In this document: in pieces, positions 49,052-58,122 of the stretch
Layout of the letters: each line of letters starts with the position of its first letter
How positions within the stretch are numbered: the first letter of the stretch is position 1
Source of the DNA: Amycolatopsis sp. NBC_01488
GTDB taxonomy: Bacteria; Actinomycetota; Actinomycetes; Mycobacteriales; Pseudonocardiaceae
Direction: 5' to 3'
Length of the DNA stretch: 64,000 bases
Assembly (NCBI RefSeq): GCF_036227105.1
Contig: NZ_CP109434.1
Location: 4,869,001-4,933,000 of the forward strand
Translations under genes and position numbers: made by a program
Notes under the pieces: generated by a model
Database searches by the model: none
The model's input: only the letters and a program-made list of their open reading frames with translations
What the model was told of the DNA's origin: nothing

Positions 49052-51400
49052 ATGAGACGGTGCACCCCCAAGACGGGGACGCGCGTCCTGGCCACCCTGC
49101 TCGCCGGGGCCACCGCGGTCGCTCTCGCGACGCCCGCCGAAGCCCGGAACCAGCCGAGATTCGCCGAGGACCCCACCACCCTCGTCGACACCTCGATCGG
49201 GAACAACGGGGACGGCACCAACTTCCCGGGCGCCACCACCCCGTTCGGGATGGTGCAGCTCAGCCCGGACACCCAGCTCAAGAAGTACGCGTCCTACGAC
49301 TACGCGCAGGACACCACCCTCGGCTTCAGCCACACCCATCTCTCCGGCGTCGGCTGCCAGACCATGGGCAACTTCCGGTTCATGCCGACCACCGGCGCCG
49401 TCACCAGCAGCGATCCCGCGCAGTACGGCGCCAAGTTCAGCCACGCCAACGAAACCCGCCGGCCCGGCTACTACGGGGTCAAGCTCGACAACGGCATCGA
49501 AGCCGAGCTGACCGCCACCCAGCGCACCGGCCGGCACCGCTACACCTTCCCCGGCAACACCAGCGAGAACGTCCTCATCGAGGTCGGCGAGAGCAACGGC
49601 TACACCTACGCCGGCGACGTCCACGTCGTCGGGGACGACACCGTCGAAGGCTGGCTGCAGGGCGGCAACTTCTGCTGGGAGACGCAGAAAGAGCGCTACA
49701 AGGTCTTCTTCTCGGCCAAGTTCGACCGCAAGTTCACCAGCTTCGGGACCTGGACCGACGCCAAGCTCACGCCGAACCAGCGTGATGCCAAGCTCGGCAG
49801 CCGGCGCACCGGCGCGTGGCTCACCTTCGGCAGCGACCAGAACCAGGTCGGCGCCTCCGTCGGCCTTTCCTACACCTCCATCGACGGCGCCCGGCTGAAC
49901 CGCACGGCCGAGCAGCCCAAGTCGTTCGACCGGGCCGAGAACCAGGCTCACGACACCTGGAAAGACGAGCTGAACCGGATGCGCGTCGCCGGTGGGACGA
50001 CCGCCGACCAGCGGACCTACTACAGCGCACTGTACCGGTCGCTGCTGCACCCGTCCGTCGGGTCCGATGTGGACGGTTCCTACCGCGGCTTCGACGACGC
50101 CGTCCACCGCAGCCGGGACACGTACTACCAGATGTTCTCGCTGTGGGACACCTACCGCTCGCAGAACCAGCTCGTCGCGCTGCTGCACCCGGACAAGGCC
50201 GCGGACATGACCAAGTCCGTCCTCGAGATCTACCAGGACGGCGGCTGGGTGCCGCGCTGGGCGCTGGCCGGCGGCGAGACGAACGTGATGAGCGGCGATC
50301 CCGTCACGCCGTGGGTGGTCGACAACTACCGCCGCGGCATCCTCGACGACAAGACCGCGCGTCAGCTCTTCGACGCGCTCTGGCGCAACGCCAACGAAGT
50401 GCCGAAGGACCAGTCGATCTTCCGCGGCCGCGACGGCAACCCGACGTACGTGAAGAACGGCTGGATCGGCTACCAGGACCTGCCGGGCTACACCTACGGC
50501 GACACCCGCCAGGCCGGCTCGGCGACCCTCGAGTACGCACTCGCCGACTGCGCGCTGTCCACCATGGCGCAGGGGCTCGGCTACCGGGACCAGGCCAAGA
50601 CGCTCAAGGACCGCTGCGGCAACTTCGCCAATCTGTGGGACACCGGCGTCGAGTCCCACGGCTTCACCGGGTTCCCGCGCACCAAGGCCGCGGACGGCAC
50701 CGGCGTCGGCGACCCCGACCCGGCGCAGTCCGTCGGGTTCCACGAGGGCACGCCGTGGCAGTACCAGTGGCTCGCGCAGCAGGACACCGCGAAGCTGTTC
50801 GGCCTGATGGGCGGCCCGGCGCAGGCCGAAAAGCGGCTCGACACGTTCTTCGACCTGCCGCTGCTGCTGTCCGACCCGGCGAAGGCCGCCAAGGACTCCT
50901 GGGTCCACGGCGCGTACGACTACCACAACAACTTCGCCTTCAACCCGAACAACGAGCCCGACCTGCACGCGCCCTGGATGTACAGCTGGACGGGCGCGCC
51001 GTGGAAGACGTCGGCCGTGCTGCGCGCGGCGCGGACGCTCTTCACCGACACGCCGTACGGCATGCCGGGCAACGACGACCTCGGCACCATCTCGTCGTGG
51101 CTCGTGTTCGGCATGACCGGCGTCTTCGAAGCCCAGCCCGGCTCCGGGACCTACCTGCTCAGCACGCCGATGTTCGAGAAGGTCGAGATCCGCCCGGCCG
51201 GCGGCCGCAAGCTCGAGATCGAGGCACCCGGCGCGAGCGCGGCGAAGCTGCAGTACACAAAGGACGTCCGGGTCGGCCACCGCGGCTACGACCGCAGCTG
51301 GATCTCGCACGCGGACCTGCTGCGCGCGGGCAAGATCCAGTTCCGCTTGAGTGACACCCCGACGGCCTGGGGCACGAAGTCGGCGCCGCCGGCGATGTGA
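49052..51400 (+). CDS. Secreted GH92 alpha-1,2-mannosidase-like glycosidase
   Basis: 782-residue extracellular glycoside hydrolase of family 92, which trims alpha-mannosides from N-glycans, yeast mannan or mycobacterial-type mannans in a calcium-dependent way. Signal peptide about residues 1-32 (RVLATLLAGATAVALATPAEA). Family marks: VDTSIGNNGDGTNFPGATTP, FGMVQLSPDTQ, GFSHTHLSGVGC, the catalytic-domain stretch QMFSLWDTYRSQNQL, GETNVMSGDPV, EGTPWQYQW and GMPGNDDLGTISSW. The LacI-type palindrome suggests induction by mannose-containing sugars. Confidence 0.95.
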   Translation: MRRCTPKTGTRVLATLLAGATAVALATPAEARNQPRFAEDPTTLVDTSIGNNGDGTNFPGATTPFGMVQLSPDTQLKKYASYDYAQDTTLGFSHTHLSGVGCQTMGNFRFMPTTGAVTSSDPAQYGAKFSHANETRRPGYYGVKLDNGIEAELTATQRTGRHRYTFPGNTSENVLIEVGESNGYTYAGDVHVVGDDTVEGWLQGGNFCWETQKERYKVFFSAKFDRKFTSFGTWTDAKLTPNQRDAKLGSRRTGAWLTFGSDQNQVGASVGLSYTSIDGARLNRTAEQPKSFDRAENQAHDTWKDELNRMRVAGGTTADQRTYYSALYRSLLHPSVGSDVDGSYRGFDDAVHRSRDTYYQMFSLWDTYRSQNQLVALLHPDKAADMTKSVLEIYQDGGWVPRWALAGGETNVMSGDPVTPWVVDNYRRGILDDKTARQLFDALWRNANEVPKDQSIFRGRDGNPTYVKNGWIGYQDLPGYTYGDTRQAGSATLEYALADCALSTMAQGLGYRDQAKTLKDRCGNFANLWDTGVESHGFTGFPRTKAADGTGVGDPDPAQSVGFHEGTPWQYQWLAQQDTAKLFGLMGGPAQAEKRLDTFFDLPLLLSDPAKAAKDSWVHGAYDYHNNFAFNPNNEPDLHAPWMYSWTGAPWKTSAVLRAARTLFTDTPYGMPGNDDLGTISSWLVFGMTGVFEAQPGSGTYLLSTPMFEKVEIRPAGGRKLEIEAPGASAAKLQYTKDVRVGHRGYDRSWISHADLLRAGKIQFRLSDTPTAWGTKSAPPAM

Positions 51401-51404
51401 TCGC

Positions 51405-51438
51405 GTAACGGCCTCCCCGGCGCCGGGGAGGCCGTTAC
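51405..51438 (+). terminator. Hairpin terminator after the GH92 gene
   Basis: A perfect 16-bp inverted repeat (51405-51420 with 51423-51438) around a 2-nt loop, starting 5 nt after the stop. It ends 10 nt before the next gene's ATG, so it also lies in that gene's promoter region. Confidence 0.8.
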
Positions 51439-51448
51439 GATCCCCCGC

Positions 51449-51985
51449 ATGCCGAGACCCGACGCCCGCGAGCGCATCCTCGGAACCGCCGGCCTGCTGT
51501 TCGACCGGCACGGGGTGCACGCCGTCGGGCTGCAGCGGATCATCGACGAGTGCGGCTGCGGCAAGAAGCTGCTCTACACCTGCTTCGCGAGCAAGGACGA
51601 GCTGGTGGTGGCGTACCTGACGCGGTGTGGCGCCGACTGGGACGGCCTCGTCGCCGGCGCGCGGGCGGCCGCTCCGCAGCGGCCGCTGGTGGAGCTGGTG
51701 CGCGCGGTCGGCGTGCGCGCGACCCGGCCGGGCTCGCGGGGGTGCCCGCTGCGCACGACGCTCGCGGAGTTCCCGGACCGGCGGCACCCGGCCCACCGGG
51801 TGGCGGCCGACCACCTGGTGCGGGCGCGGGCGCAGGTGCGGGAGCTGGCGGCCGGGGCGCCGGACCCGGAGCGGCTGGCGGACCGCGTCATGCTCATCAT
51901 CGACGGCCTGTACGCGACCGGCCCGCTCTTCGGTGACGACGCGGCCAAGGCGGCGGTCGCCTTCGCGGAGGACGTCGTGACCTGA
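51449..51985 (+). CDS. TetR/AcrR-family transcriptional regulator
   Basis: 178-residue TetR-type regulator. HTH: ARERILGTAGLLFDRHGVHA, VGLQRIIDECGCGKKLLYTC and FASKDELVVAYL. The ligand-binding half contains a Cys-Pro pair (SRGCPLRTTLAEFPD) common in a subgroup of actinobacterial TetRs. There is no Shine-Dalgarno before ATG 51449, only the GH92 hairpin, so translation is probably leaderless. It lies upstream of the DUF2127 gene (83 bp) and may control it or itself. Confidence 0.88.
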   Translation: MPRPDARERILGTAGLLFDRHGVHAVGLQRIIDECGCGKKLLYTCFASKDELVVAYLTRCGADWDGLVAGARAAAPQRPLVELVRAVGVRATRPGSRGCPLRTTLAEFPDRRHPAHRVAADHLVRARAQVRELAAGAPDPERLADRVMLIIDGLYATGPLFGDDAAKAAVAFAEDVVT

Positions 51986-52068
51986 CCCCGGGCCGGACAG
52001 CCCGGCACGAACGGGGCGAAAGGTGCCTCCCCGTGCGCCGATCTGCCGTTCGTGCTGAGCTTGGGGGC

Positions 52069-52548
52069 ATGTCGGAGACGAAGACGACCGCGACCGAGAA
52101 GTTCTTCCGCATCGCGATCGCGATCAAGGGCCTCGACGGCGGCCTGCAGGTCGTCGGGGCGCTGATCCTCGCGTTCATCCCCGCCTCGACCGTCAGCGGG
52201 TTCACCCACGCGGTCATCACCCGCGACCTGCTCGGCGACCCGTCCGGCACGCTGGCGCGGCACCTGCAGTCGGCGACGGAGAGCTTCCTGCACGGGGACA
52301 CGAAGACCTTCGCCGTCGCGTACCTGCTCGCCCACGGCCTCATCAAGCTCGCGCTGGTCTGGGCGCTGGCGCGCAAGATCCGCCGCGCGTACCCGGTCGC
52401 GGCGGTGGTCCTCGCGGCGTTCGTCGTCTACGAGATCTTCCGGGCGATCCACACCCACTCGGTCGCGCTGCCGTTCTTCGCCGCGCTCGACATCGTGATC
52501 ATCATCCTGGTGCTGCGCGAATACCGGCAGCTCAAGCGGGACAGCTAG
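52069..52548 (+). CDS. DUF2127 membrane protein
   Basis: 159-residue integral membrane protein with four predicted helices (for example GLQVVGALILAFIPASTVSG, TFAVAYLLAHGLIKLALVWA, YPVAAVVLAAFVVYEIFRAI and FFAALDIVIIILVLREYRQL). It matches DUF2127, whose conserved features include the HGLIKL segment and the KGLDGGLQ start. Function unknown. ATG 52069. The stop overlaps the convergent PP2C gene by 4 bp. Confidence 0.85.
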   Translation: MSETKTTATEKFFRIAIAIKGLDGGLQVVGALILAFIPASTVSGFTHAVITRDLLGDPSGTLARHLQSATESFLHGDTKTFAVAYLLAHGLIKLALVWALARKIRRAYPVAAVVLAAFVVYEIFRAIHTHSVALPFFAALDIVIIILVLREYRQLKRDS

Positions 52549-53255
52549 GCGGCGACGGGAAATCGCACCGTCGTGCTGTCGGCCTCCAGGGGTTCGACGT
52601 AGATGGCGGTCGCGTTGTCCGAGCCGCCGCGGGCCAGCGCCGCGTCGACCAGCTCGGCCGCGCCCGTGCCCGGCTGGGCCAGTACCGCGCGGATGCCCGT
52701 GCCCGTCAGGGGCTTGTGGATGCCGTCGCTGGTCAGCAGCAGCCCCGCGCTCGACGTCTCCGCCGTGCCGATCTCCTCCGGCTTGGCCGTGCGGACGCTC
52801 GTGGTGACCACGTGCTCCATCCGCGGGGTCACCGGCTGGTGGCGGCTGCGGAAGTACTCGGCCAGCGTGTGGTCGGTGGTCAGGCGGCCGAGCGTGGTGC
52901 CGTCCCAGGCGTACGCGCGAGCGTCGCCGACCCAGGCGATGTGGTACCCGCCGTGCTCGGCGGGCATCGCGACGACGAGCACCGCGTCCCCGAGCGTCTG
53001 CTCGCGGACCGCGCGCTGCGCGGCGAGCACGGCCTCGACAGGTCCTTTGTGGACAGGAGTGCGGGCGGCGGCCGCGGCCGCGGTGCGAGCGGCCCGCACG
53101 GCGGCGGGATCGTCCCCGACGCCGTCCGCGAGCGCGAACACGATGCCGGGCCCACCGGCGGCGGCGTAGGCCCCCACGGCGTCGGCGTTGAGCGAGCGCG
53201 GCCCCTGGGCGCTCGCGGTGTGCCAGCGCGGGTAACCCGGACGTGTCGTGATCAT
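52545..53255 (-). CDS. PP2C-family serine/threonine protein phosphatase
   Basis: 236-residue metal-dependent phosphatase without extra domains. Motifs: the N-terminal RSLNADAVGAYAAAGG in place of the usual RxxNEDA, FALADGVGDDPAA (metal Asp), YHIAWVGDARAYAWDG, GLLLTSDGIHKPL and RGGSDNATAIYVEP. Probably reverses Ser/Thr kinase signalling in the cytoplasm. No kinase gene is near, and it is a different subfamily from the SpoIIE-type enzyme at 24 kb. Confidence 0.92.
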   Translation of the reverse strand: MITTRPGYPRWHTASAQGPRSLNADAVGAYAAAGGPGIVFALADGVGDDPAAVRAARTAAAAAARTPVHKGPVEAVLAAQRAVREQTLGDAVLVVAMPAEHGGYHIAWVGDARAYAWDGTTLGRLTTDHTLAEYFRSRHQPVTPRMEHVVTTSVRTAKPEEIGTAETSSAGLLLTSDGIHKPLTGTGIRAVLAQPGTGAAELVDAALARGGSDNATAIYVEPLEADSTTVRFPVAA

Positions 53256-53399
53256 CGCGGCCTCCTCATCCCCTCTGTATCCGATGATCCGCGCTCAAGC
53301 TGTGGGCTGTCTGAGACTTCCCTGTGCTCGCGGTGTCAGTCCTGGTCCTCGGCCACCACCTGTGACGCCGGCCGTAACGAGCCGCTGACCTGCGACGAT

Positions 53400-53417
53400 T
53401 TCGGTAAAACGACCGAA
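53400..53417. promoter_or_regulatory. Inverted-repeat site TTCGGT-N6-ACCGAA
   Basis: TTCGGT (53400-53405) and ACCGAA (53412-53417) flank six bases just before a GGAG-type ribosome site and ATG 53428. It may be an operator for the following gene. Confidence 0.45.
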
Positions 53418-53488
53418 GGAGCAGGCCATGGACGCAGCGCCGCACGACTCCCGGCCGCTCATGGTTCGGCCTGCGCTTCTCCGGTGGC

Positions 53489-53983
53489 ATGGTGGCCGAG
53501 GGTGATCTGCTCGCCGCGGTGGAGCTGCAGGCCCAGCTCGGAACGGCCGTGAGACTCGTCGAGACCGAGTCGCTCACGGAGGAGGAAATCCGCTCGGACC
53601 TCATCCTGATCGGCGGCAATTCACTGACCGGACGCGTCCTCGAGCGCCTGGACGGCGTGCTTTCGCTCGGGTTCGCCGAGCACGGCGCCTCGGTCTACGA
53701 CCGCAAGTCCGGCTTCGCGGCCTCGCCCCGCTACGACGACGCCGGCGAGCCGCGCGTCGACTACGGCCTGGTCATCCGCGCGGCGAACCCCTTCGCGCCG
53801 GAGACCGCGGAGGTCGTGGTCGTCGCGGGGTGCGGGAGCCACGGGACCGCCGCCGCGGCCGAGGCGTTCGACGAAGCCGAAGCCCTCGGCGGGTACCGGC
53901 ACTTCGAGGCGCTCGTCGAGACGACGATCTTCCGGGGCTCCCACCGCGACACGTTCGTCCGGGAAGCCCGCGGGATCGCGTGA
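53489..53983 (+). CDS. Conserved hypothetical protein, 5' end possibly frameshifted
   Basis: 164 residues from ATG 53489; I do not recognise the family. It has an alpha/beta look with alternating strands (RSDLILIGGNSLTGRVLERL, VDYGLVIRAANPFAPETAEV, VVVVAGCGSHGTAAAAEAFD), suggesting a nucleotide- or sugar-binding Rossmann-like fold. ATG 53489 has no ribosome site. A strong one (AAGGAGCAGGCC) precedes ATG 53428, whose frame is one base out and stops at about 53505. The correct frame reads protein-like SWFGLRFSGGMVAEG upstream of 53489. A single-base change or sequencing error near 53440-53460 would explain this. A terminator follows. Confidence 0.7.
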   Translation: MVAEGDLLAAVELQAQLGTAVRLVETESLTEEEIRSDLILIGGNSLTGRVLERLDGVLSLGFAEHGASVYDRKSGFAASPRYDDAGEPRVDYGLVIRAANPFAPETAEVVVVAGCGSHGTAAAAEAFDEAEALGGYRHFEALVETTIFRGSHRDTFVREARGIA

Positions 53984-53984
53984 A

Positions 53985-54016
53985 AGGGCCCGGGCTTCCG
54001 AAGAAGCCCGGGCCCT
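53985..54016. terminator. Bidirectional hairpin between convergent genes
   Basis: A 13-bp perfect inverted repeat (53985-53997 with 54004-54016) with a 6-nt loop between the hypothetical gene and the convergent glycosyltransferase gene. Confidence 0.8.
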
Positions 54017-54023
54017 GCGGAAC

Positions 54024-55871
54024 TCACTTCTGCAGGTCGTACACCGTCTGGCCGTCGACCGTGGTGGCGGTGAAGTTCGCCGTCACCCACGCGGTGATCT
54101 CCGAGGAGCCGCCGCCCGGGCCGCCGCCGCGGCCGCCCTCGACGTAGTACTTGACCTGGCCGGCCGCGACGTACGCCTTGAACTCGTCCAGCGTCGGGGC
54201 CGGGTCGGAGCCGCTCCAGCCGCCGATGCCGATCACCGCCTTGCCGCTGGCCAGTTCCAGCGAAGCCGCGCTCTGCGAGCCCGTCGTGGCCGCGGCCCAC
54301 TTCGTCGTCGTCTTCGCCAGCAGGGCACCGATCGCGCTGGACGACGAGTCCTCGCCGCCGAAGCCGCCGCCCATCGCGCTCGACGTCGGTCCCGAGGTCG
54401 GGATCGAGCCGCTGTGCGCCACCGACGCCGTCTCGACGCCGTAGGCCGCGGTCGAGATGCCCAGGGTCAGGACCACCGCCGCCGCCACGACCGTGGCCGC
54501 CTTGCGGAAGCTCGGCACGCCCATCACCAGCACCGTCCCGGCGAGGACGCCGAGCACCGCGACGATCCAGCGCAGCGCCGGGGACCAGTCCGGCGTCCGG
54601 TCGAGCAGGATGAACGACCACACCGCCGTCGCCACGACCATCCCGGCCAGCGTCGCCCGCGGGGCCAGGTTGGCCCGGCCCTGCCACAGCGCGCGGCCCG
54701 AAATCGCGACCAGCGCGGCGATCGCCGGGGCGAGCGCGACCGAGTAGTAGGGGTGAACGATGCCGCTCATGTAGCTGAACACCAGCGCGGTGACGACCAG
54801 CCAGCCGCCCCACAGGACCAGCGCCAGGCGCGTCCGGTCGGTGCGCGGCGCGCGGCGGGTGAACCACAGCCCGGCGACCAGCCCGATCAGCGCGGCGGGC
54901 AGCAGCCACGAGATCTCCGTGCCGAAGCTCGACCCGAACATCCGGAACAGCCCGGACGCGCCGCCGAAGCCGATGTTCCCGCCGCCGCCCATGCCGCCGC
55001 CACCGCCCGGGCCGGCACCGTCACCGCCGCCGAAGATGCGCGACAAGCCGTTGTAGCCCAAGGCGAGTTCGAGCAGGCTGTTCCCTTCGGACCCGCCGAT
55101 GTAGGGCCTTGACGCCGTCGGCCACAGATCGACGAGCGCGACGTACCACCCCGCCGAGACGACCAGCGCCACGACCGCGCCGCCGAGGTGCAGCAGCCGC
55201 TTGCCGAGCGACGTCGGCGCCGCGATCAGGTACACCAGTCCGAACGCCGGCAGCACCAGGAACGCCTGCATCATCTTCGTCAGGAAGCCGAACCCGATCG
55301 CGACACCGGCCAGCGCGAGCCACTTGGGGCTGGCCTTTTCCGTGGCCCGCACGACGAAGTAGCCGCCCGCGACCATGAGCAGCACGAGCAGCGCGTCCGG
55401 GTTGTTGAACCGGAACATCAGCGCCGCCACCGGCGTGAGCGCCAGCATCGCGCCGGCCATCAGCCCGGCGATCGGGCCCGAAGTCCGTTTCACCGTCAGG
55501 TACAGGATTCCGACGGACGCGACACCCATCAGCGCCTGCGGGGCGAGCACGGTGAAGCTGGAGAACCCGAAGATCCGCGCGAAAGCCGTGGCGACCCACA
55601 GCGCGGCGGGCGGCTTGTCGACGGTCAGCACGTTGCCCGAGTCGAGCGACCCGAACAGCCACGCCTTCCAGTCCTGCGTCCCGGACTGCACGGCAGCGGC
55701 GTAGAAGCTGTTGCCGTAGCCGGAGGCGGTGAGGTTCCAGAAGTAGAGCACGGCGGTCGCGGCCAGCAGCCCGAACACGGCCGGGCGGGTCCAGCGCGGC
55801 GGCGCGTGCGCCGCGGAATCCTTGCGGTGACGCGGTTCCTGCGTCACGGGACCGGACAGGACGGCGGTCAT
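54024..55871 (-). CDS. GT39-family (ArnT/PMT-like) membrane glycosyltransferase
   Basis: 615-residue multi-pass membrane protein with about eleven helices. It transfers a sugar from a polyprenyl-phosphate donor to an acceptor on the outer face of the membrane. The first periplasmic loop contains the catalytic acidic region (NSFYAAAVQSGTQDWKAWLF, then GNVLTVDKPPAALW). A Gly-rich loop (about residues 280-310) and a soluble C-terminal domain (about 495-615) with another Gly-rich stretch are typical of the Mycobacterium/Streptomyces group. The start shares one base with the stop of the GT2-GtrA gene, so donor synthesis and transfer are coupled. Confidence 0.9.
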   Translation of the reverse strand: MTAVLSGPVTQEPRHRKDSAAHAPPRWTRPAVFGLLAATAVLYFWNLTASGYGNSFYAAAVQSGTQDWKAWLFGSLDSGNVLTVDKPPAALWVATAFARIFGFSSFTVLAPQALMGVASVGILYLTVKRTSGPIAGLMAGAMLALTPVAALMFRFNNPDALLVLLMVAGGYFVVRATEKASPKWLALAGVAIGFGFLTKMMQAFLVLPAFGLVYLIAAPTSLGKRLLHLGGAVVALVVSAGWYVALVDLWPTASRPYIGGSEGNSLLELALGYNGLSRIFGGGDGAGPGGGGGMGGGGNIGFGGASGLFRMFGSSFGTEISWLLPAALIGLVAGLWFTRRAPRTDRTRLALVLWGGWLVVTALVFSYMSGIVHPYYSVALAPAIAALVAISGRALWQGRANLAPRATLAGMVVATAVWSFILLDRTPDWSPALRWIVAVLGVLAGTVLVMGVPSFRKAATVVAAAVVLTLGISTAAYGVETASVAHSGSIPTSGPTSSAMGGGFGGEDSSSSAIGALLAKTTTKWAAATTGSQSAASLELASGKAVIGIGGWSGSDPAPTLDEFKAYVAAGQVKYYVEGGRGGGPGGGSSEITAWVTANFTATTVDGQTVYDLQK

Positions 55872-57127
55872 CAGTACTCCTTCTGGGTAGCGGTCTGGCG
55901 GCGCGGGTTGAACACCCAGCCGCGCAGGAGCAGGAACCGGAGGACCGTCGCGGCGAGGTTCGCCAGCACGAGCACGGTGATCTCCAGGACCAGGCCGGGG
56001 GTGGTGGATCCGTTGAGCAGGGCCAGCGCCCCGCTGGTCAGGGCGAGCCCGAGGCCGAACACGATCAGCCCTTCGAACTGGTGGCGCCCGGCGCCGGTGC
56101 GGCCGCGGATGCCGAACGTGAGCCGCCGGTTCAGCGCGGTGTTCCCGACCGCGGTGACCAGCAGCGCGGCGAAGTTGGCCGGCTGCGCGCCGACGGCCGT
56201 GCGCAGCAGCAGGAACAGCACCAGGTAGGCCAGCGTGCTGCTGACGCCGATGGCGGCGAACCGCACCAGCTGCGTCACCAGCCGCGGCGGCACGCCCGGC
56301 GCCTCGACACCGATCGGCTGCCTGCCGAGCTGCTCGCGCAGCCTGCTGATCGGGATCTCACCGGTGAAGGTGGCCTTCGTGACGCGGACGATGCCCTTGA
56401 GGTCCGCGGTCGCCGTCTTGACGATGTTGACCGACGAATTCGGGTCGTCGACCCAGTCGACGGGCACCTCGTGGATCCGCAGCCCGGCCCGCTGCGCCAG
56501 GACGAGCAACTCGGTGTCGAAGAACCAGCCGGTGTCCTCGACGTGCGGCAGCAGCTCGCGAGCGACATCGGCGCGAATGGCCTTGAAGCCGCACTGCGCG
56601 TCGCTGAACTTCGCGGCGAGCGTGGACTTGAGGATGAGGTTGTAGGCGCGGGAGATGAACTCGCGCTTCGGCCCCCGCACGACTCGCGCTCCCCGGGCGA
56701 GCCTGCTGCCGATGGCGAGATCGGAGTGCCCGGACAGCAGCGGAGCCACGAGCGGCCCGAGCGCGGCGAGGTCGGTGGAGAGGTCGACGTCCATGTAGGC
56801 GAGGACGGCGGCGTCGGAGGCCCGCCACACGGCGTTGAGCGCGCGGCCGCGGCCCTTCTCGTCCAGGTGGTGGACGGCCACCTCGGGAAATTCCCTGGCG
56901 AGTCTTTCGGCCACCCGCAGCGTCGCGTCGGTGCTCGCGTTGTCGGCGATCGTGATCCGGTAGGGGTAGGAGACGTGGTCGGCCAGGTGCGCGTGCAGCC
57001 GGCGGATGCACGGTTCGAGGTCGGTCTCTTCGTTGTAGACCGGGATGACGACGTCGAGGACGGGCTGCGGGCCGGCCAGATCGACCGGGACGGTCCCGGG
57101 CCGTGCTGCGGAAGCGGTGGCTGTCAT
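55871..57127 (-). CDS. GT2 glycosyltransferase fused to GtrA flippase-like domain
   Basis: 418-residue bifunctional protein. Residues about 20-260 are a polyprenyl-phosphate glycosyltransferase (VVIPVYNEETDLEPCIRRLH, DVDLSTDLAALGPLVAPLL, QCGFKAIRADVA) like dolichyl-phosphate mannose synthase. Residues about 285-410 form a GtrA domain with four helices that may flip the lipid-linked sugar. It should make and move the donor used by the GT39 enzyme encoded next. ATG 57127. The target of the pair, cell-wall polymer or protein, is unknown. Confidence 0.92.
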   Translation of the reverse strand: MTATASAARPGTVPVDLAGPQPVLDVVIPVYNEETDLEPCIRRLHAHLADHVSYPYRITIADNASTDATLRVAERLAREFPEVAVHHLDEKGRGRALNAVWRASDAAVLAYMDVDLSTDLAALGPLVAPLLSGHSDLAIGSRLARGARVVRGPKREFISRAYNLILKSTLAAKFSDAQCGFKAIRADVARELLPHVEDTGWFFDTELLVLAQRAGLRIHEVPVDWVDDPNSSVNIVKTATADLKGIVRVTKATFTGEIPISRLREQLGRQPIGVEAPGVPPRLVTQLVRFAAIGVSSTLAYLVLFLLLRTAVGAQPANFAALLVTAVGNTALNRRLTFGIRGRTGAGRHQFEGLIVFGLGLALTSGALALLNGSTTPGLVLEITVLVLANLAATVLRFLLLRGWVFNPRRQTATQKEY

Positions 57128-57229
57128 GCGTACTACGGTCGCGGGCTCCGCTTTGGTGATCGTGTGATCGCCCTGTGCGGTTGCTGTGCGCCGCGCCCGG
57201 CGCCCGCTCGGTGGACGCCGGGCGCCGGC

Positions 57230-57802
57230 TCAGCTGTGCGCCCGCAGTGGCACGACCCCACCGGGCGACACGGGCCGCCCGGGCTCGCGCCGGGGCGCCG
57301 TCGTGCCGATCGTCAGCGTGACCAAGGCCCCGTACTTCGGATGCCGGTCCACGTAGATCTCCGTCGCGAAGCAGGCGTCCGCCAGCACCTCGCGCCGCGA
57401 GTGGATCTGGTCGAACCCGATGCCCGCCGGGCAGAACAGCGAGACCACGATGTCTCCGTCGACCGGGCGGGTCCACAGGATCGCCGGGCGGCGGCCGTCG
57501 ACCGTGCAGATCCGGGCGCTCGCGAACGCGGTGCGCAACCGGTGCTGCACCACGATCGCGCGCAGCCGGCCGCGGACGTGACGGCGGGCCGCGCGCCAGT
57601 AGAACACCCAGTTGAACGCCGCCACCAGGGCGACCGGGGTCCAGACCGGGCCCAGCCACCAGACCAGGTTGACCAGGGCGTACGGCAGGAGCGTGACGGC
57701 GAGGAGCTCGTAGCGCCAGTGGTAGAGCCACAGCACCGGGTTGGGCCGCTTGACGGGGGCCAGCTGCCGGGCCAGTTCGGGGACGTGGTTGTCGTGGGTC
57801 AT
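57230..57802 (-). CDS. Membrane-anchored protein, paralogue of the 62.0-62.7 kb gene
   Basis: 190 residues, unknown function. It starts at ATG 57802 with AAGGAG. Two hydrophobic helices at about residues 33-75 (LYHWRYELLAVTLLPYALVN, then WLGPVWTPVALVAAFNWVFY) are followed by a basic helix and a soluble domain (RPAILWTRPVDGDIVVSLFC, ATEIYVDRHPKYGALVTLTI), ending VVPLRAHS. The same order and wording recur in the protein at 62048-62665. Similar proteins occur with mobile-element or FtsK-like genes in actinobacteria, but none is present here. It is coupled to the upstream zinc-ribbon gene by ATGA. Confidence 0.75.
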   Translation of the reverse strand: MTHDNHVPELARQLAPVKRPNPVLWLYHWRYELLAVTLLPYALVNLVWWLGPVWTPVALVAAFNWVFYWRAARRHVRGRLRAIVVQHRLRTAFASARICTVDGRRPAILWTRPVDGDIVVSLFCPAGIGFDQIHSRREVLADACFATEIYVDRHPKYGALVTLTIGTTAPRREPGRPVSPGGVVPLRAHS

Positions 57803-58122
57803 GACCGTGCTCCTTCGCAGCCGTCGGCGACCGGGACGGCGGTCGCGGGTGCCCGGCGGACGACTCCGGTTCCGGCGCAGCCCGGGCAAGCCGCGCCGTC
57901 GGAGGGGCTGAGCCCGTAACCGCCGCACGAGGCGCAGGCGTGCACGGTGTCCCAGCGGGGATCGCGGTAGCCGCGGGTGCCGCGGGCCCCGCGCCGGACC
58001 TCCCAGCCACGCGCGGTCGCGCGGGCGTCTTCGTCGGCGGCGAACAGCCACTCGCCGAGGCGGAGCAGCAGCCGATCGAACCAACCGCGCTCGCGGGACG
58101 TAGGTAAGTTGTGGTCTTGCAT
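57799..58122 (-). CDS. Small protein with DnaJ-like CxxCxG motifs
   Basis: 107 residues from ATG 58122, preceded by GGGGGTG. The N-terminal half is helical (RERGWFDRLLLRLGEWLFAA). The C-terminal part contains two zinc-knuckle motifs, CASCGGYGLSPSDGAACPGC followed by AGTG, the CxxCxGxG pattern of one DnaJ zinc-centre half. It probably binds one zinc and another protein. It leads a two-gene operon with the membrane-anchored protein (ATGA overlap). Confidence 0.75.
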   Translation of the reverse strand: MQDHNLPTSRERGWFDRLLLRLGEWLFAADEDARATARGWEVRRGARGTRGYRDPRWDTVHACASCGGYGLSPSDGAACPGCAGTGVVRRAPATAVPVADGCEGARS

